A stretch of 64,000 nt of DNA from Poecilobothrus nobilitatus (lineage: Eukaryota > Arthropoda > Insecta > Diptera > Dolichopodidae). Made by a program: the position numbers and the translations under genes. How positions within the stretch are numbered: the first letter of the stretch is position 1; each line of letters opens with the position of its first letter. The notes beneath the pieces were generated by a model, which was given only the letters and a program-made list of their open reading frames with translations, was not told where the DNA came from and did no database searches. The DNA is taken from the NCBI GenBank assembly GCA_947095535.1, contig OX352773.1, forward strand, positions 88,508,670-88,572,669, written 5' to 3'. Shown piece after piece: positions 11,801-23,095 of this stretch.

Positions 11801-14800
11801 AATATATTCTTTGACACCGAATAAATTTTAACAAATTATAGTTAAGGTAAAAAACAATTTTAGCTACCTTCATTATTGCAAAATGAAATGATATGAAAAA
11901 ATATATACATATATATATATATATAATATATAATATTTTATTTTAAAAAAAAACTTCATGTGGATCAATTTCAACAATTTACAGCACCTTTCTGCTATCA
12001 TCATAACTATTATAAAAATTTGTAAATTTATATTTATGACAGACCATATAAAAAATTAAAACCCCCTTTTTTTTTTTTCTTATTACTTTACGTGTGTTAT
12101 ACTTTATTTCAAAAATTTAATGAGGCAATTTATTCAAATGAAATCAAAGTAGAATGGAAATTACTTGGAAATGTGTAAAAAAAGAGAGAAAAAAAAGGAC
12201 CAAATATTTGAATATGTAGAAGTACAAAAACATTAATCAAATCTAATCTTGTTTATACAGAACAGAAGTAAAATATGTAAGATCTTGAAAGGAAACAACT
12301 CAAAGCAAAGAAGTCTGTAGAAAAAGGAGTAGAAGAAGTAAATAAAAAAAAATTTATAAAACAAGTAGGTAAATGGTATATATATATATATTTTTTTTTA
12401 AATCATCAAAAACATTTCATCTCATCTGTAAATGTGATATTTTATATATAGGTATCATATCTCGATTTATCTTGTTATATTCTTTTGTCTGCACTTAATG
12501 AATACAAATCTTTATTTTATTAAATGAGATGATTTTTTTTTTTTTCTTGTTTTGGAACACACATTTTTAAATTTGGGAGCTGAATTCGCATATATTTTTT
12601 TTGTTTTTACATTTTTCAGAAGCACAATATTTTATGAGAAATTTATAATGGGTTTATTGTCACCTGATAATTGTTGTTTCTTATAAAGTTTTTTTTGATT
12701 TTATTGTATAATCTTAAGATATATTCAAAAAATATGAAACTATATAGAAATTTTTTTTTTTGTTTTTTAAATAAAATTCATGTAGAGATTTAATGTACCT
12801 AACTGCAATTTAATTTTTTTATTTTTGATTTAATTTTTTTTTTATTTAAAACTTTTAATCTGTTTCAAGTATATGTATCAATGATAAACATAATAAAGAA
12901 TATTATAATTAAAGGCGGAAAACTTTTTCACTAATGAATATCTTAACAGGATATTAATTTAATACATTTTATTAACCTTTTAATAGCTTCTACATTTAAT
13001 TTAGTTTAAGAAACTGAGTTCTGGTAAATTTATATTTAATGCAGATTAAAATTAAAATATGCCATATTTAGGTATATTACAGGAAGAAAATTTGAAACTT
13101 CTTACTGTTTAACGTGGTTTTTTGCTATTTATTAACTTCTGCTCATATATATAGTAATATTTTTTTTAAATGTGTACCGGAAGAAAGTATAAAACGCCTT
13201 TTTATTAGCTTTTTCAACCTTATCCTGTGTTAATAGTTTCCATTAATACATTTCATTTTGAATTAAGTATTATATGTTTTTAAAAATAAATTTTTTGGAA
13301 AATCTTAATTGTTTATAAAACGTTTTTCCATAAAAAAATATTTCGTTTATTAAAAATAAGAGATATTTTATAGAGGGGAGATAAGTAATTTAACATGGAA
13401 TATGATTAAGATATTAACATGAAGAATTTGTACACGGTTCAAAAAATAATATTTTAATAAATTGGTCAATGATGAGTTGTAATGTTTTTATCGTTTGAGC
13501 ATGACAAAAATACTTTTAAACACGCGAATATTAGTTAGAAAATTTAACAATGAAAATAAATTTAACAGATTGGTTCTATATTTAACTCAACCTTCAAAAA
13601 TAATATAATGGTATAATTTGCCGGAAATTGATTTCTTTCTGAAATAAATGAAATTGCAGTGAAAAAGGTACACAAATTATCAATCAATCATTTAATTCTT
13701 TCGATATGGTGAAGTTTATAGTAGTTTAGTAGTTGCCTAATTTTTTGTTTTGATAATCTTAAAGAATTTTGATAAAAATAAACTTTTGCTTTTAATAGGC
13801 TAAAATTAATTAAATCTACAAAAAAAAAAAAAGTAATCTTATCCATTCAACTTTTTTTTTTTCAAGACCTAATTTTAATTAGAAAAACATTGAAAAACTA
13901 TCTTAAATATATAATATAACATCATGGACTATCGGTAACTGACATTTAAACAAAAGGTACATTATTAATTATATATATTATCACCCTTTTAAGTAACACA
14001 CCTCCCTTTATAATGAACATTTTTATCATTTAATTGGTTTTTTTTTTTTAAATTTAAAAAGTAACATTAAATTTGAAATATAAAAACATAATAGTATAAA
14101 ATTGATTTAACTTTTACTACATATTTATTTAAAAAAAAAAATTGAATTGTTTTTTTTTTTTTTAAACAAAAAAAAAAACAAAGTCCCCAAACGAGACCAC
14201 ACCCTAAATCAAATGGGAACAACAAAACAATCAAAAAAGAACTCTCCTTATTGGTTGTAATTTAAGCGCATGATCGTTATTGGTACCATGTGAATTATTT
14301 TTCACTAATTTTTTATTGTTTTTTTTTTTTGTATTTTCTTACTTTATTGCGATACCGTTACCTTTTAACTGTTATTGTTGTAAAACAATAAAAAACAGTG
14401 AAATAATAGAAAAATAAATCTGATTGTTTTAAATTATTTTATTTATTTTTTTTATTTTTTCAACTATACTAATGGATAATATCAGGGCAAATAAAAGAAA
14501 GGAAGAGAGAGGAGCAGGAAATGAATAATGGGAAAGAGAAAGAAAACAAACAAATAAAATATTTTATATTGAAAATGTAATTTTTGGAGTTTTGTTAAAA
14601 ATAGTTTATTGATAATAGCATGTATAGGGTCATATATAGGGTCTGTGAAAAATGATGCTGTTGTTGAGTATGAAGAAGAAAAAATAAAATTCAAAATCAT
14701 TCAGGAGCAGTTTTTGTGTTCGAAATAAAATTGTGTTCATTTTTTATTAAATAAAGTAAATCATGGAACTGTAAAAGAGAATGGGAAAAGTTTTATTTAA

Positions 14801-15404
14801 CGAAAACGTAAATTTGGAGATAAAATAACTCAATATGTCATAGAAAATGTAACTGTGCTCATTTTAATGTATTTTAGTTTTTTTTTTTGCTGATAAAATT
14901 TTCAATTGCTCTATTCAAGTACTGAATATAATAGACATAGAAAAATAAAAAAAAAAACAAAAACAATAGAAGAAATAAAAAAACTTTATTCATTTTTTAA
15001 TTAACAAAGTATAGATAGAATTTCTTTTATTTGAAAATAATAAATTTTAATGAAACCATGTTACTCATAGATTAAGAATCTCTATTTTAATTTAATTGTG
15101 ATTTTGCGAACTAACGATGAATCAATTTTTAATATGAAATGCTTATGAAATGAATTTTTTCTATTATTTTCTGAAACTCTATTCAAAGTTTAGAAGTTTT
15201 TATTTTAGAAAGGGGAAAAGAGTGCAAAGAAATACTTTTATACTTTTTCGGATGCTACTTCTTTGATAAGTATTCGTAATAATATAATGTATTATCCATG
15301 TCTTTAATGTTATTTACAATGATCTATTTTTTCCAAGGATTGTGACAGGACAGGTGATTCTATTCTAACAGATTCTATTTTAGGAGTAAAGTGCCTTATT
15401 CTTT
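8893..15404. other. 6.5 kb of AT-rich non-coding DNA
   Basis: No gene or recognisable transposon on either strand. It holds poly(A)/(T), TATA and ATAC microsatellites, a GTCAA-type tandem repeat at 9246-9285, a small patch with GGCGGCGCG near 10,378, an A-rich/GA-rich patch at about 14,490-14,545, and a CCAAT-like ATTGGTTG near 14,250. Frames are low complexity. Confidence 0.55.
9246..9285 (+). repeat. Short GTCAA tandem repeat
   Basis: The run CAGGCCAGGTCAAGTCAAG continues with further TCAAG units and a later AAAGTCAAG. It includes AGGTCA and AAGTCA, which look like nuclear-receptor half-sites, but a pentamer microsatellite explains it equally well. Confidence 0.5.
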
Positions 15405-15887
15405 TTGCTGCTAAGAATAAGTCCCTTTACTCTTATAATACAGTTTTTATATGATGGAAGGTTATTGAGAAGCATTAAAAATACTCTCAGTACAAAACTT
15501 TATCAATATGATTTGTATTTCACGTCCCGGAAATCATTAGTCATCATATCGGCTGATGAACTAGCTAAGCACTTATTAAAACTTGAGCTTAACTTTAACA
15601 TACAAGTTCAAGTTCTTAAAACCTACAAGTTCAAAATTAAAGAAGAATTTTTTTGAATTGATCAAGGAACGGTGGATTGCAAATACATCTTCTAGGATAA
15701 CCAAAACCAGATAATCGAAACTATAAGTTGGAAAAGATGCAAATCTATAGTCTCTTTCTCTAGATCGAAAGTCAGACAATTAATTCAGGTTATTACGGAT
15801 CTCAACTGTAGAGTTTGCAAAATAATTAACTCTATTGAAACTGTAGAATACTTTCACATCTGTTTCGGCTTATCAAGAAAAAGATGA
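15405..15887 (+). pseudogene. Non-LTR retrotransposon relic: RNase H end and C-terminal region
   Basis: Frame 1 (about 15,466-15,656) reads through SIKNTLSTKL and then ADELAKHLLKLELN, which matches the last motif of a LINE-encoded RNase H (usual form GNE.ADELAK). After a frame change, FFELIKERWIANTSSRITK follows. A second frame (about 15,751-15,887) gives SRSKVRQLIQVITDLNCRVC, then ETVEYFHICFG and RKR before a stop, which is the Cys/His C-terminal part typical of LINEs with RNase H (I/Jockey/R1-like groups). Stops and at least two frameshifts make it a dead 5'-truncated copy. The minus-strand open frame over 15,576-15,779 is a shadow. The exact clade cannot be fixed by eye. Confidence 0.65.
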
Positions 15888-17564
15888 AAGTAACGGGGTA
15901 GTTTTTTTTTTGAAGATTTAAGTGAACTTTTATACATAGATTTTTAATATTTTCTACATTTCTTCCATAAGAAGAGCATCATTTGGCTCCCAATCTTATA
16001 AGAAACTAAACAAAACTCTTTAATATAAGTTTCTCTTAGCTGTACTACGGACTTAGAATATAATGATTACTGATTACATATGTCAACATCAATAAAAATT
16101 TAGCTTAAATATCCTTTTTAGAGATAATTAGATCTTTTGATAGTTATGGTATAATTTTAATATGAAAAAAGTAATACAATAATCGCTTCCTTACAAAATT
16201 TTATAACCATAAACGTTTCTCTTTGAAACACATTGGAGAAGAAAAGAGCAACAAAAATTAAATTGTAATATTATATCAATCAATCTATCATATACGTTTC
16301 CCTTACCATACAGTTATCTTAATATACTACTTTTTGTGCTGCCATCAAATGTTATTAGAAAATTATTATTATTTATATATTTGGATGAAATTTTTCGAAC
16401 ACATCAAAATTTTAAAATTGTTAAATCCGCATAGATCATTATAACTGAAACCCTATAAATCATTGCAATTGAACTTAAACATTTTCTTTTCTATCTGTTC
16501 CTATATATAAAATTGTAGATAATCTAAAAAACAATTTATTTTTCCACCAGTGAATATGTCAACTTTGACCAAAAAAAGAAAATAAAAATAAAAAATGTCA
16601 TTTTTCTGAAAATGAGAATAAAATATTCTCGTATAATGTACATTGAATATTAACATTGAGTCTGTTCATATAACAATATATATAATATACTAAAAAATTT
16701 AATTTAAATAAAAAAAGAAAATAAGATGTCGGAAAAAGCTTTTATAACATCACTTAAATGTTGAGTTTTTAATGTTATATTTCAAACAAAATGAAAAAAA
16801 GTCAAAATCCTTTTTTTGTCCTTATTAAAAATTCATAAACAAAATTTTTCCATCAACAAAATTGTTCTGTTTTTTTTTTTTTTTTTGCTATTTTTTGAAA
16901 AATTGAATTTTTTGTTAGTAAGTGAAAAATTTGATTTATTAAATTTTTAAATAAAATTTTTAGATAATTATTATATTTTCAACTGAATTCTCGTTAATTC
17001 CAGACGCCAAACACTACAACTCTAAAAAAAAATGGAAAAAGAAAATTTTAGTAAATTGTTTTATAATTCAAAATTTCGTATAGTTTTTATAATGTTCGAA
17101 CTTTCATTATAAATGGGTCGTTTTGCTCAAATGATCAAATCTTTATATTACCAGATCTTGTTTTGAAAATAATTAAATATAACTATAGAGTATTTAAAAA
17201 TTTTAGGATAAATATTGCGAAATTAAATAAAGATAATAGTTTAAAAAAAACTAAAGATCATACAGTAAAGACGAGATACACGAAAGGCAAAATATTAAAT
17301 TTGAATACAAAATGAAAACCAGATACGTACTTTTAGTAAGTGATTATAATACTTTTAAATTTAATAGTTATAAATCTTTAGCAGTTTATTTGTAAGAATT
17401 AAATATTTTTATATTTTGTAAATTATTTATTATTATTTATTTATTTCTTGCCGTAATTTCATTTACAATTTCTTTATAAACATCATTTTTAAGAGCTTAT
17501 ACTACAATTTAGAATTTACAACTATAATTTATTTTATTTATTAAGATTAAAATTATATTACAAT
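15888..17564. other. AT-rich non-coding DNA
   Basis: No gene seen. The 5' part, up to about 16,100, may include the 3' UTR of the LINE relic at 15.4 kb. The rest is low-complexity DNA, including long T runs near 16,870. Confidence 0.5.
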
Positions 17565-18640
17565 TAAAAAGTTGTGTTAAGGAAAATGGCAACTAAAAAC
17601 CTTACTGACTCTTTATTAAATTTAAAATTAGAAAGCTTAGCTTACTTGTCAACTATCGCTTCTATGAGCGGATCGCTTTAATGAGCTACAATCGCTTTAA
17701 TGAGCGGATTATAAGAATAATAAGAGCTATTTAGAAATGCTGAGTGCAACTTATCTATTTCTTGTTGAATTGTGTTAGTATTATTTATACTATACAATTT
17801 TTTAGTTGAAAAGTAAAACGGTTTGTTGTATATTAACTTTAAAATAGAGTTTTTTTTTGTTTAAAGTAGTGCAATATTAGATTTGGCAACCTTTTCTAGC
17901 ATTGAAAGACATGAAGAAGTATACTACGGAAAATCGTTTTAAAAAGAAGCAATTTATTGTTTAGAATTAAGTGGAATTTTTTATATGTTAGTGGGTATAA
18001 TAGTCGAATATATAAGTTTGTTTTATCATCAACTGCTTTAGTTAAATGCAGTTTAAAATTAAGTTTTCTATCTTAATAAATTCCTATAGGTATTTTGTGT
18101 AACTATGCTCCCATATTATTTCTGTATTACTACCATTTAAATTTCTGCTTGGTAAAAAACATAATTTTTCACAATTTGAGGTTTTGGGAATGTCAGATCT
18201 AAATATGTTGTAAAGTGTAGGAGGCAGTGAAGAGCCTTGGGGCACACTGACAAGAATATTTTTAATTTCAGATTTCGCTGATCCTGTTCTAATGTAAAAT
18301 TTTCTATTTTACAGAAAACTTTCTATAATTTTTATTATATATATAGGAAAATTTAAAACTAGTAATTTGTGAATCAGGGCGTGGTGCCATACAGAATCAA
18401 AGGCCTTTTGTATATCGAGAGTGATCATACCGACTGAGTTTTTATTGTTGAAGTTTTCCTTTATAAAATTTTGAATCCTGAATATTTGATGAACGGTGGA
18501 ATGTCCAGAACGGAAGCCAAATTGTTCATTTGGGAGAGTGTTGTTGTCATCTATAAATAGCTGAATTCTCGATTTCATTAGTTTTTCAAAAATTTTAGCT
18601 GTAGTGATTAGTAATTATTTCAATTTAGCAAAATATGAAT
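17565..18640 (-). pseudogene. Non-LTR retrotransposon reverse transcriptase relic (Jockey/CR1-like)
   Basis: The minus strand from about 18,620 reads TAKIFEKLMKSRIQ, then the RT blocks LPNEQFGFRSGHST (motif 2-like), VGMITLDIQKAFDSVWH (motif A, with the catalytic Asp in LDI.KAFDSV), and after a break VPQGSSLPPTLYNIF (motif B, near 18,225). Motif C (F/Y-A-D-D) is missing: the frame jumps to KYL-type LGIYLD-like sequence (YRNLL in one frame) and a thumb region LHLTKAVDDKTNLYIRLL near 18,000. C-terminal residues QQEIDKLHSAFLNSSYYS lie near 17,730 and the last stop is near 17,565. Several stops and frameshifts separate the pieces. It is a 5'-truncated, internally deleted dead LINE copy. A small duplication of PLI.AIV codons occurs at 17,653-17,708. 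Confidence 0.85.
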
Positions 18641-20384
18641 ATGCTTTGATTAAAGTCGCCAGGAAGTATTTATATCATATGCAATTGACTTTGAGCTTTA
18701 ATAAATTGATAGAAGGAGAAAGCTATTTCACATATTTAAAAGTATCCCAACTTTTTTAATTCTTTTCAATAACTGAATGTACAAAATTAATTTTTGGAGG
18801 AGAAGAATATCTGAATTGCACAAATTTAAATTTTAAACATGGACGGTAGAAAAAATAGATTATAATGTTTTATTTTAATTTTATAAGAATCGTTCCCTGA
18901 TTTTGACGAATTAATTTAGCAGTTTTTCTATAACCGTTCAGTTCTATCCCTCCGATATTCTTTGTTTTTGTCTAAACAAAATTTATTTAAACAAAAAATG
19001 AAAGTTTTATATTTAGAATTCCGATAATGTTCTTCAAAGATGCAGGCATTAATTTGTATTGTATTGGCATGAATCAAATATAATTTAGAATTAATTTTTT
19101 ACTATTCACTCGGTAAAAGTTTTTATAGTCACTCACTTACTCTATTTTTTGTTATTCCAGTTTTCGATTTATCCTTCTACTATTATGAACTGTACCTAAA
19201 TGATTGAGTATTTTTAAGATTTTTTTTCTTTTTAAATTAAACTTCTTCAGTTCTTACAGATTCGTCCTATGTCTTAGTTAATTAGTATCCATTAAATTTA
19301 AATTTTAAAAGTTTTTAATTTTTTTTTTCTATTTGCTTTATCACTAACATGCTTTCATTTGGGTTATTATCTTATCATAATATTATCATATAAACCACAT
19401 TATCGTATAAACTTTAGGATAAAATTTTTATCTTATATAAATCAGTCCAACAACTTCAATTGAATTACATCAAAAAATTGAAATATTTGTAGATTAAAGA
19501 AATGTTATGATTCGTAATTTAACTGAAAATAATACAATAAAACCCTATAATAAACAGGAATTTTTCGTCTCGTGGTGGAAACATGTTGGTATGTTAGAAA
19601 TTTTTAGTATCTTTTCAAAATTTGTACTAAAATCTTAACCTGTCCTCTTTTTCAATTGTATGTATAGTGTTCTGGTGTGCGAGTATAATAATTTAAGATC
19701 AAAGATTAACGCTAATACTAACCTTCTGTTCCTAAATTTAAATATATTCTTAAGAATATTAATAATATGTTTTTGATCATTTTAATTTGTAGTCTTGCCA
19801 AGTACATATTATATATAGTTTTTTTTTAAATTTAATTTTTTATATGAGCAAAATTAAAGTAAGTCCTACAGATTAGAACAAAACTATTTACATATAGTTA
19901 ACCTATTCTGAAAATTTATTTCCACTACTAGAGAATTTATTACACCAAAGCGATTACCCGAAATAATATCACATATAACATACATATATATATAGGTTAT
20001 GTTATATGTTTTTTACACCTTTGCAGTAATCTTTTTTCTAGATCTCTTAAAAAATAAGTTTCACTTATTATTAACTTATTTTAACTTTATTTCAACTATA
20101 TGCATATAATAGCCCACACTTTTAATGGTATTTGAAATTAAAAAAAAATGTTAGTATAGTAAGAAAACGTAATTGTAAAATTACGACATCATAAAGAAAG
20201 ATCATAACCTCAGACTTCCTAGTAATACTAATGATAATGAAAAATATATATATAAATATATGGAATTTTTTAATTTTATTTATAAGAATTAGTTTTGAAA
20301 ATTTCAGAAATGATCTTCTATTTGTATTTTTAAAATATTTTTTTTGTTTTAAATAAAAACAAAATCTGTTAAAAAATATAATAA
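18641..20384. other. AT-rich non-coding DNA
   Basis: No convincing gene. On the minus strand near 18,960-18,890 a short frame reads GGIELNGYRKTAKLIRQNQG, which could be a more 5' piece of the same LINE but matches no motif I can name. Elsewhere it is low-complexity DNA. A palindromic TATATATAGGTTATGTTATAT stretch near 19,990 is simple repeat. Confidence 0.45.
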
Positions 20385-21049
20385 GAATAAATGGCAGGGG
20401 GAAATAAAGCATAGAGCAATAAAACTTAATATACCTTATTTCACAATTGAGTTGAGAGATAAGCCCTATAGGCTTTATTTCACTTTAGAAATATTATATC
20501 ATTATTGTATTGTAGCTGACTGTAAATGCAATTATTTTTAACAGGTTTCAAATAATTTTCTATATTCTGGTCAGTCCCCTGGCCCTCACGCCCTGCCTTT
20601 CGAGCCACTCTTTGCCCCTTCCTTAGCCAATCCCTTCCCAACTCCCTACACACTTCCCCCGAAGGAATGGGAACTGCTGCCTCTGCTACAACGCCCGTGA
20701 ACAACAACGTTTATATCGTTCGAATCGTTTCGTTACGAAAAAACACTGACTGACGGACGTACGGAGTGAAATGTGCAAAAAAAAAAGAACACATTACTTA
20801 ATCAAGCTGCAATATGGTAAAAAAATTAGGAAAGAAAAATATTAAAAAATGTTATTATTCGAATAATAAATTACAATAATTAGGCTTTAATTCCATTATT
20901 TTAAAAAAATAATTAGGTCTTATTTCATTTTGAAAATTTTGGGAATGTGAAATAAAGCCTAATACGCAAAATTGTAGGATTTAGGCTTTATTTCTCAATC
21001 CAAAGTGAAAAAGGGTTTATAAGGCTTTATTTTTCCCAGCCGAATAAAT
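20385..21049. mobile_element. Complete MITE, 649 bp, 8-bp target duplication (hAT-like)
   Basis: The element occupies 20,393-21,041 and is flanked by the exact 8-bp direct repeat GAATAAAT (20,385-20,392 and 21,042-21,049). Its ends are imperfect inverted repeats of about 90 bp: left GGCAGGGGGAAATAAAGC, right (reversed) GGCTGGGAAAAATAAAGCC, both running inward to AGGCTTTATTTCAC (20,470-20,483 and reversed at 20,947-20,960). A GGCTTTATTTC-like motif recurs at least seven times near the ends in both directions, as transposase-binding subterminal repeats do in hAT elements. The 8-bp duplication fits hAT (P elements also give 8 bp). There is no transposase: the open frame 20,707-20,480 on the minus strand is not recognisable. 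The core, 20,570-20,770, is strikingly G+C-rich for this genome. Non-autonomous. Confidence 0.85.
20570..20770. other. G+C-rich core of the MITE
   Basis: About 200 bp rich in CCC/GGG, unlike everything around it. The minus strand has an open frame containing VAEAAVPIPSGEVCRELG and GRDWLRKGQRVARKAG, which ends in AT-rich sequence and matches nothing I know. The right part holds CTGACTGACGGACGTACGGA and GAGTGAAATGTGC, which resembles the GGACGGACAGAGTGAAAC block of repeat family E (22,858; 29,905). It may be captured foreign sequence or a piece of the parent transposon. Confidence 0.5.
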
Positions 21050-22820
21050 GTATAAGAAAATAAATTGCATTATTTAAACTACTATATGACTTCGTAGCAT
21101 ACGATATCTAATCTAATCTTTTTAATATCAACTGTTCTTGAGTAAATTATTTTGTCAGTTAATTAATTTAATTAGTGTAAAAGAAATGAAACCTTAATCT
21201 AACTTTTATTTAAGCTCAAAAAAGTGTATAGGTCCTTAAAATTAAGGATAGATAGATTATTTAAGCAAAAACAAAGATTTAGTTATGTTTTTGTGTTTTT
21301 AATGGGATTTGCTTGGAATCTAGTTTATTGAGCATCTAACTAACAGTCTCTACTACAAATTAAGAAACTGAATAAAAAAATTAATTACTTAGGTAAAAAA
21401 TAAAAAAGTCTTCATAAAAACAATGTCACTTTTCTACACTAGATCATAATGTATTTTAATAAAATTATTTAATTTAGTTGGCTTATAGCTGCATTTATAT
21501 TAATTGGGAGTAAGAGGGAGTTATATTAATTGGGAGTAACTTAATAGTTTTCTTTTTAACTTGATAATAGTTTCTAAATCAAAATATTATATAGAAGTCT
21601 AAATGTATTTTTTTAGAATTTCTAAACGATTTTTGAGTTAATGACTTGGAAAGGAACCGTAGATTTCAAAACTGGAAGAAATTTAATTCTCTGCAAGTAT
21701 GACGGTCAAGGGGAAGAAAAATAACTTCATAGGACTTATTTTATAATAATATGAAGAATAAATTCGGAATCAGTGAAAATTGTAGAAAAAATTACATTAA
21801 ATTTATCAGACTAACCCTATTTTATGTCATCATATCTAAAAATGAATTTTTCCCCCCTTTTTATTATTGTTCACTTCTAAAACGCATTTCAAGTTATTGC
21901 TAAAATATGTCATCTGATAAAATGAAACGTTTTTGTTGTCATTTTAAGTAATTTTCTTCAGTTTTTTTATTATTACAACAAAGAGATAAAATGAACTATT
22001 TGAAGTGGCTACTGGAATAATAATTGCATTTTACATCATTTTTCATCACACTTTTTATGCACTATACAATACAACACAGAATAAAAGTTGAAAAGAGTGA
22101 AACATTAAAATATTGTATTAAGTCATAAAGTTTACTATATGAGGCTATACAGATTATGAGACAAATGTATAAGATATGAATGTAAAGATATAAAGATAAA
22201 AATCGTAAAAACACAAAAATAAAAAAAATAAAATTAAAATGAAATAGATATACATATGAATTTATGTCTATGATTACAATTTGAATTTATTTTGATTCAG
22301 AAATTTTTCATTTATTTAATTTGCCACCTAGTAAATTTATTAGGCATATATAAACTAATAAAAACAATAATCTAAGACGGAGGAAAAATGAAACAAATTA
22401 TATAGTAATAAAACTTTGTACAGTTGTAGATATGTTAACATTGGTATAATGGAATTTGCATAATTCATATGAAAGGGTATTCTAAAATTATAAATCTCCA
22501 ACAACTTGAATAGTATAATTACTAAAAATAAAAAAACAGATGAAAATAGAGAAACAATCCAAATAAGTTGATGAAATGACACTTGATGAGTTATAATCAG
22601 TATAGAGATCCTCTCACATTATTTTAAGCAAGAATATATGTTTATATTGTAAAATCTTTAAATAATAATATAAAATTTTTCCAACCAACCGTCGGAAGAA
22701 GTCCAATCCTTTCGAAAGAAAGTCTTCTCCCTTTTCAAACAAAAACTACTCTTGAATTCGTAAGCTTTTGTATGAAAAAGTGAGATTTGAGTTTAAAATC
22801 AGTTGTATATTTTATTAAAC
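21050..22820. other. AT-rich non-coding DNA
   Basis: No gene seen. The unit TTATATTAATTGGGAGTAA is present twice, at about 21,495-21,513 and 21,521-21,539 (26-bp period). A short frame at about 21,645-21,730 (TWKGTVDFKTGRNLILCKYD) is protein-like but isolated. From about 22,680 there is a more complex stretch (ACCGTCGGAAGAAGTCC) that probably belongs to the family E repeat just downstream. Confidence 0.45.
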
Positions 22821-22878
22821 CATGTAGAAGTTTTATTAACAAACAGACCGATGGACGGACAGAGTGAAACTAATAAGT
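22821..22878 (+). repeat. Fragment of dispersed repeat family E
   Basis: GTAGAAGTTTTATTAACAAA, then CAGACCGATGGACGGACAGA and GTGAAACTAATAAG align with the block on the minus strand of 29,965-29,885, and with 37,715-37,655. Plus-strand orientation. Confidence 0.65.
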
Positions 22879-22981
22879 AACCTTTTCAATTGTTTTTAAA
22901 AATGTGCTAAAAACGAACTCAATTTCATAAAAACTGTGGTTAGCCTAATTAAGGAGAATATAAATATTATTTAATATTTCA

Positions 22982-23095
22982 GTCGCAATGGTGTAGTCGT
23001 TAAGACACTGAAGCTCTTTCTAAAGAACTTTCTTATTGGGCTTTAAACCCCGGTTGGGTTATATATTAATACAGAATAATAAAGATTTTTTTATA
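22982..23095 (+). repeat. tRNA-derived SINE head, group C-like (copy 3)
   Basis: AATGGTGTAGTCGTTAAGAC is an A box, and GGCTTTAAACCCCGGTTGGG is a B-box region that has lost the usual TTCAAA core. It is followed by an AT-rich body (ATATTAATACAGAATAATAA). Order and spacing resemble group C (A box GCGTAGTGGTTAAG, B box GGTTCAAATCCCGGTCAGG). Not a functional tRNA: the arms do not pair. Confidence 0.55.

Noticed and set aside
15576..15779. Minus-strand open frame (SDFRSRERDYRF...)
   Set aside because: Antisense shadow of the LINE C-terminal relic, whose plus-strand frames carry recognisable motifs.
20480..20707. Minus-strand open frame in the MITE core as a real gene
   Set aside because: It begins in G+C-rich sequence and runs into the AT-rich inverted end; no family resemblance and no promoter. 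Treated as part of the MITE.
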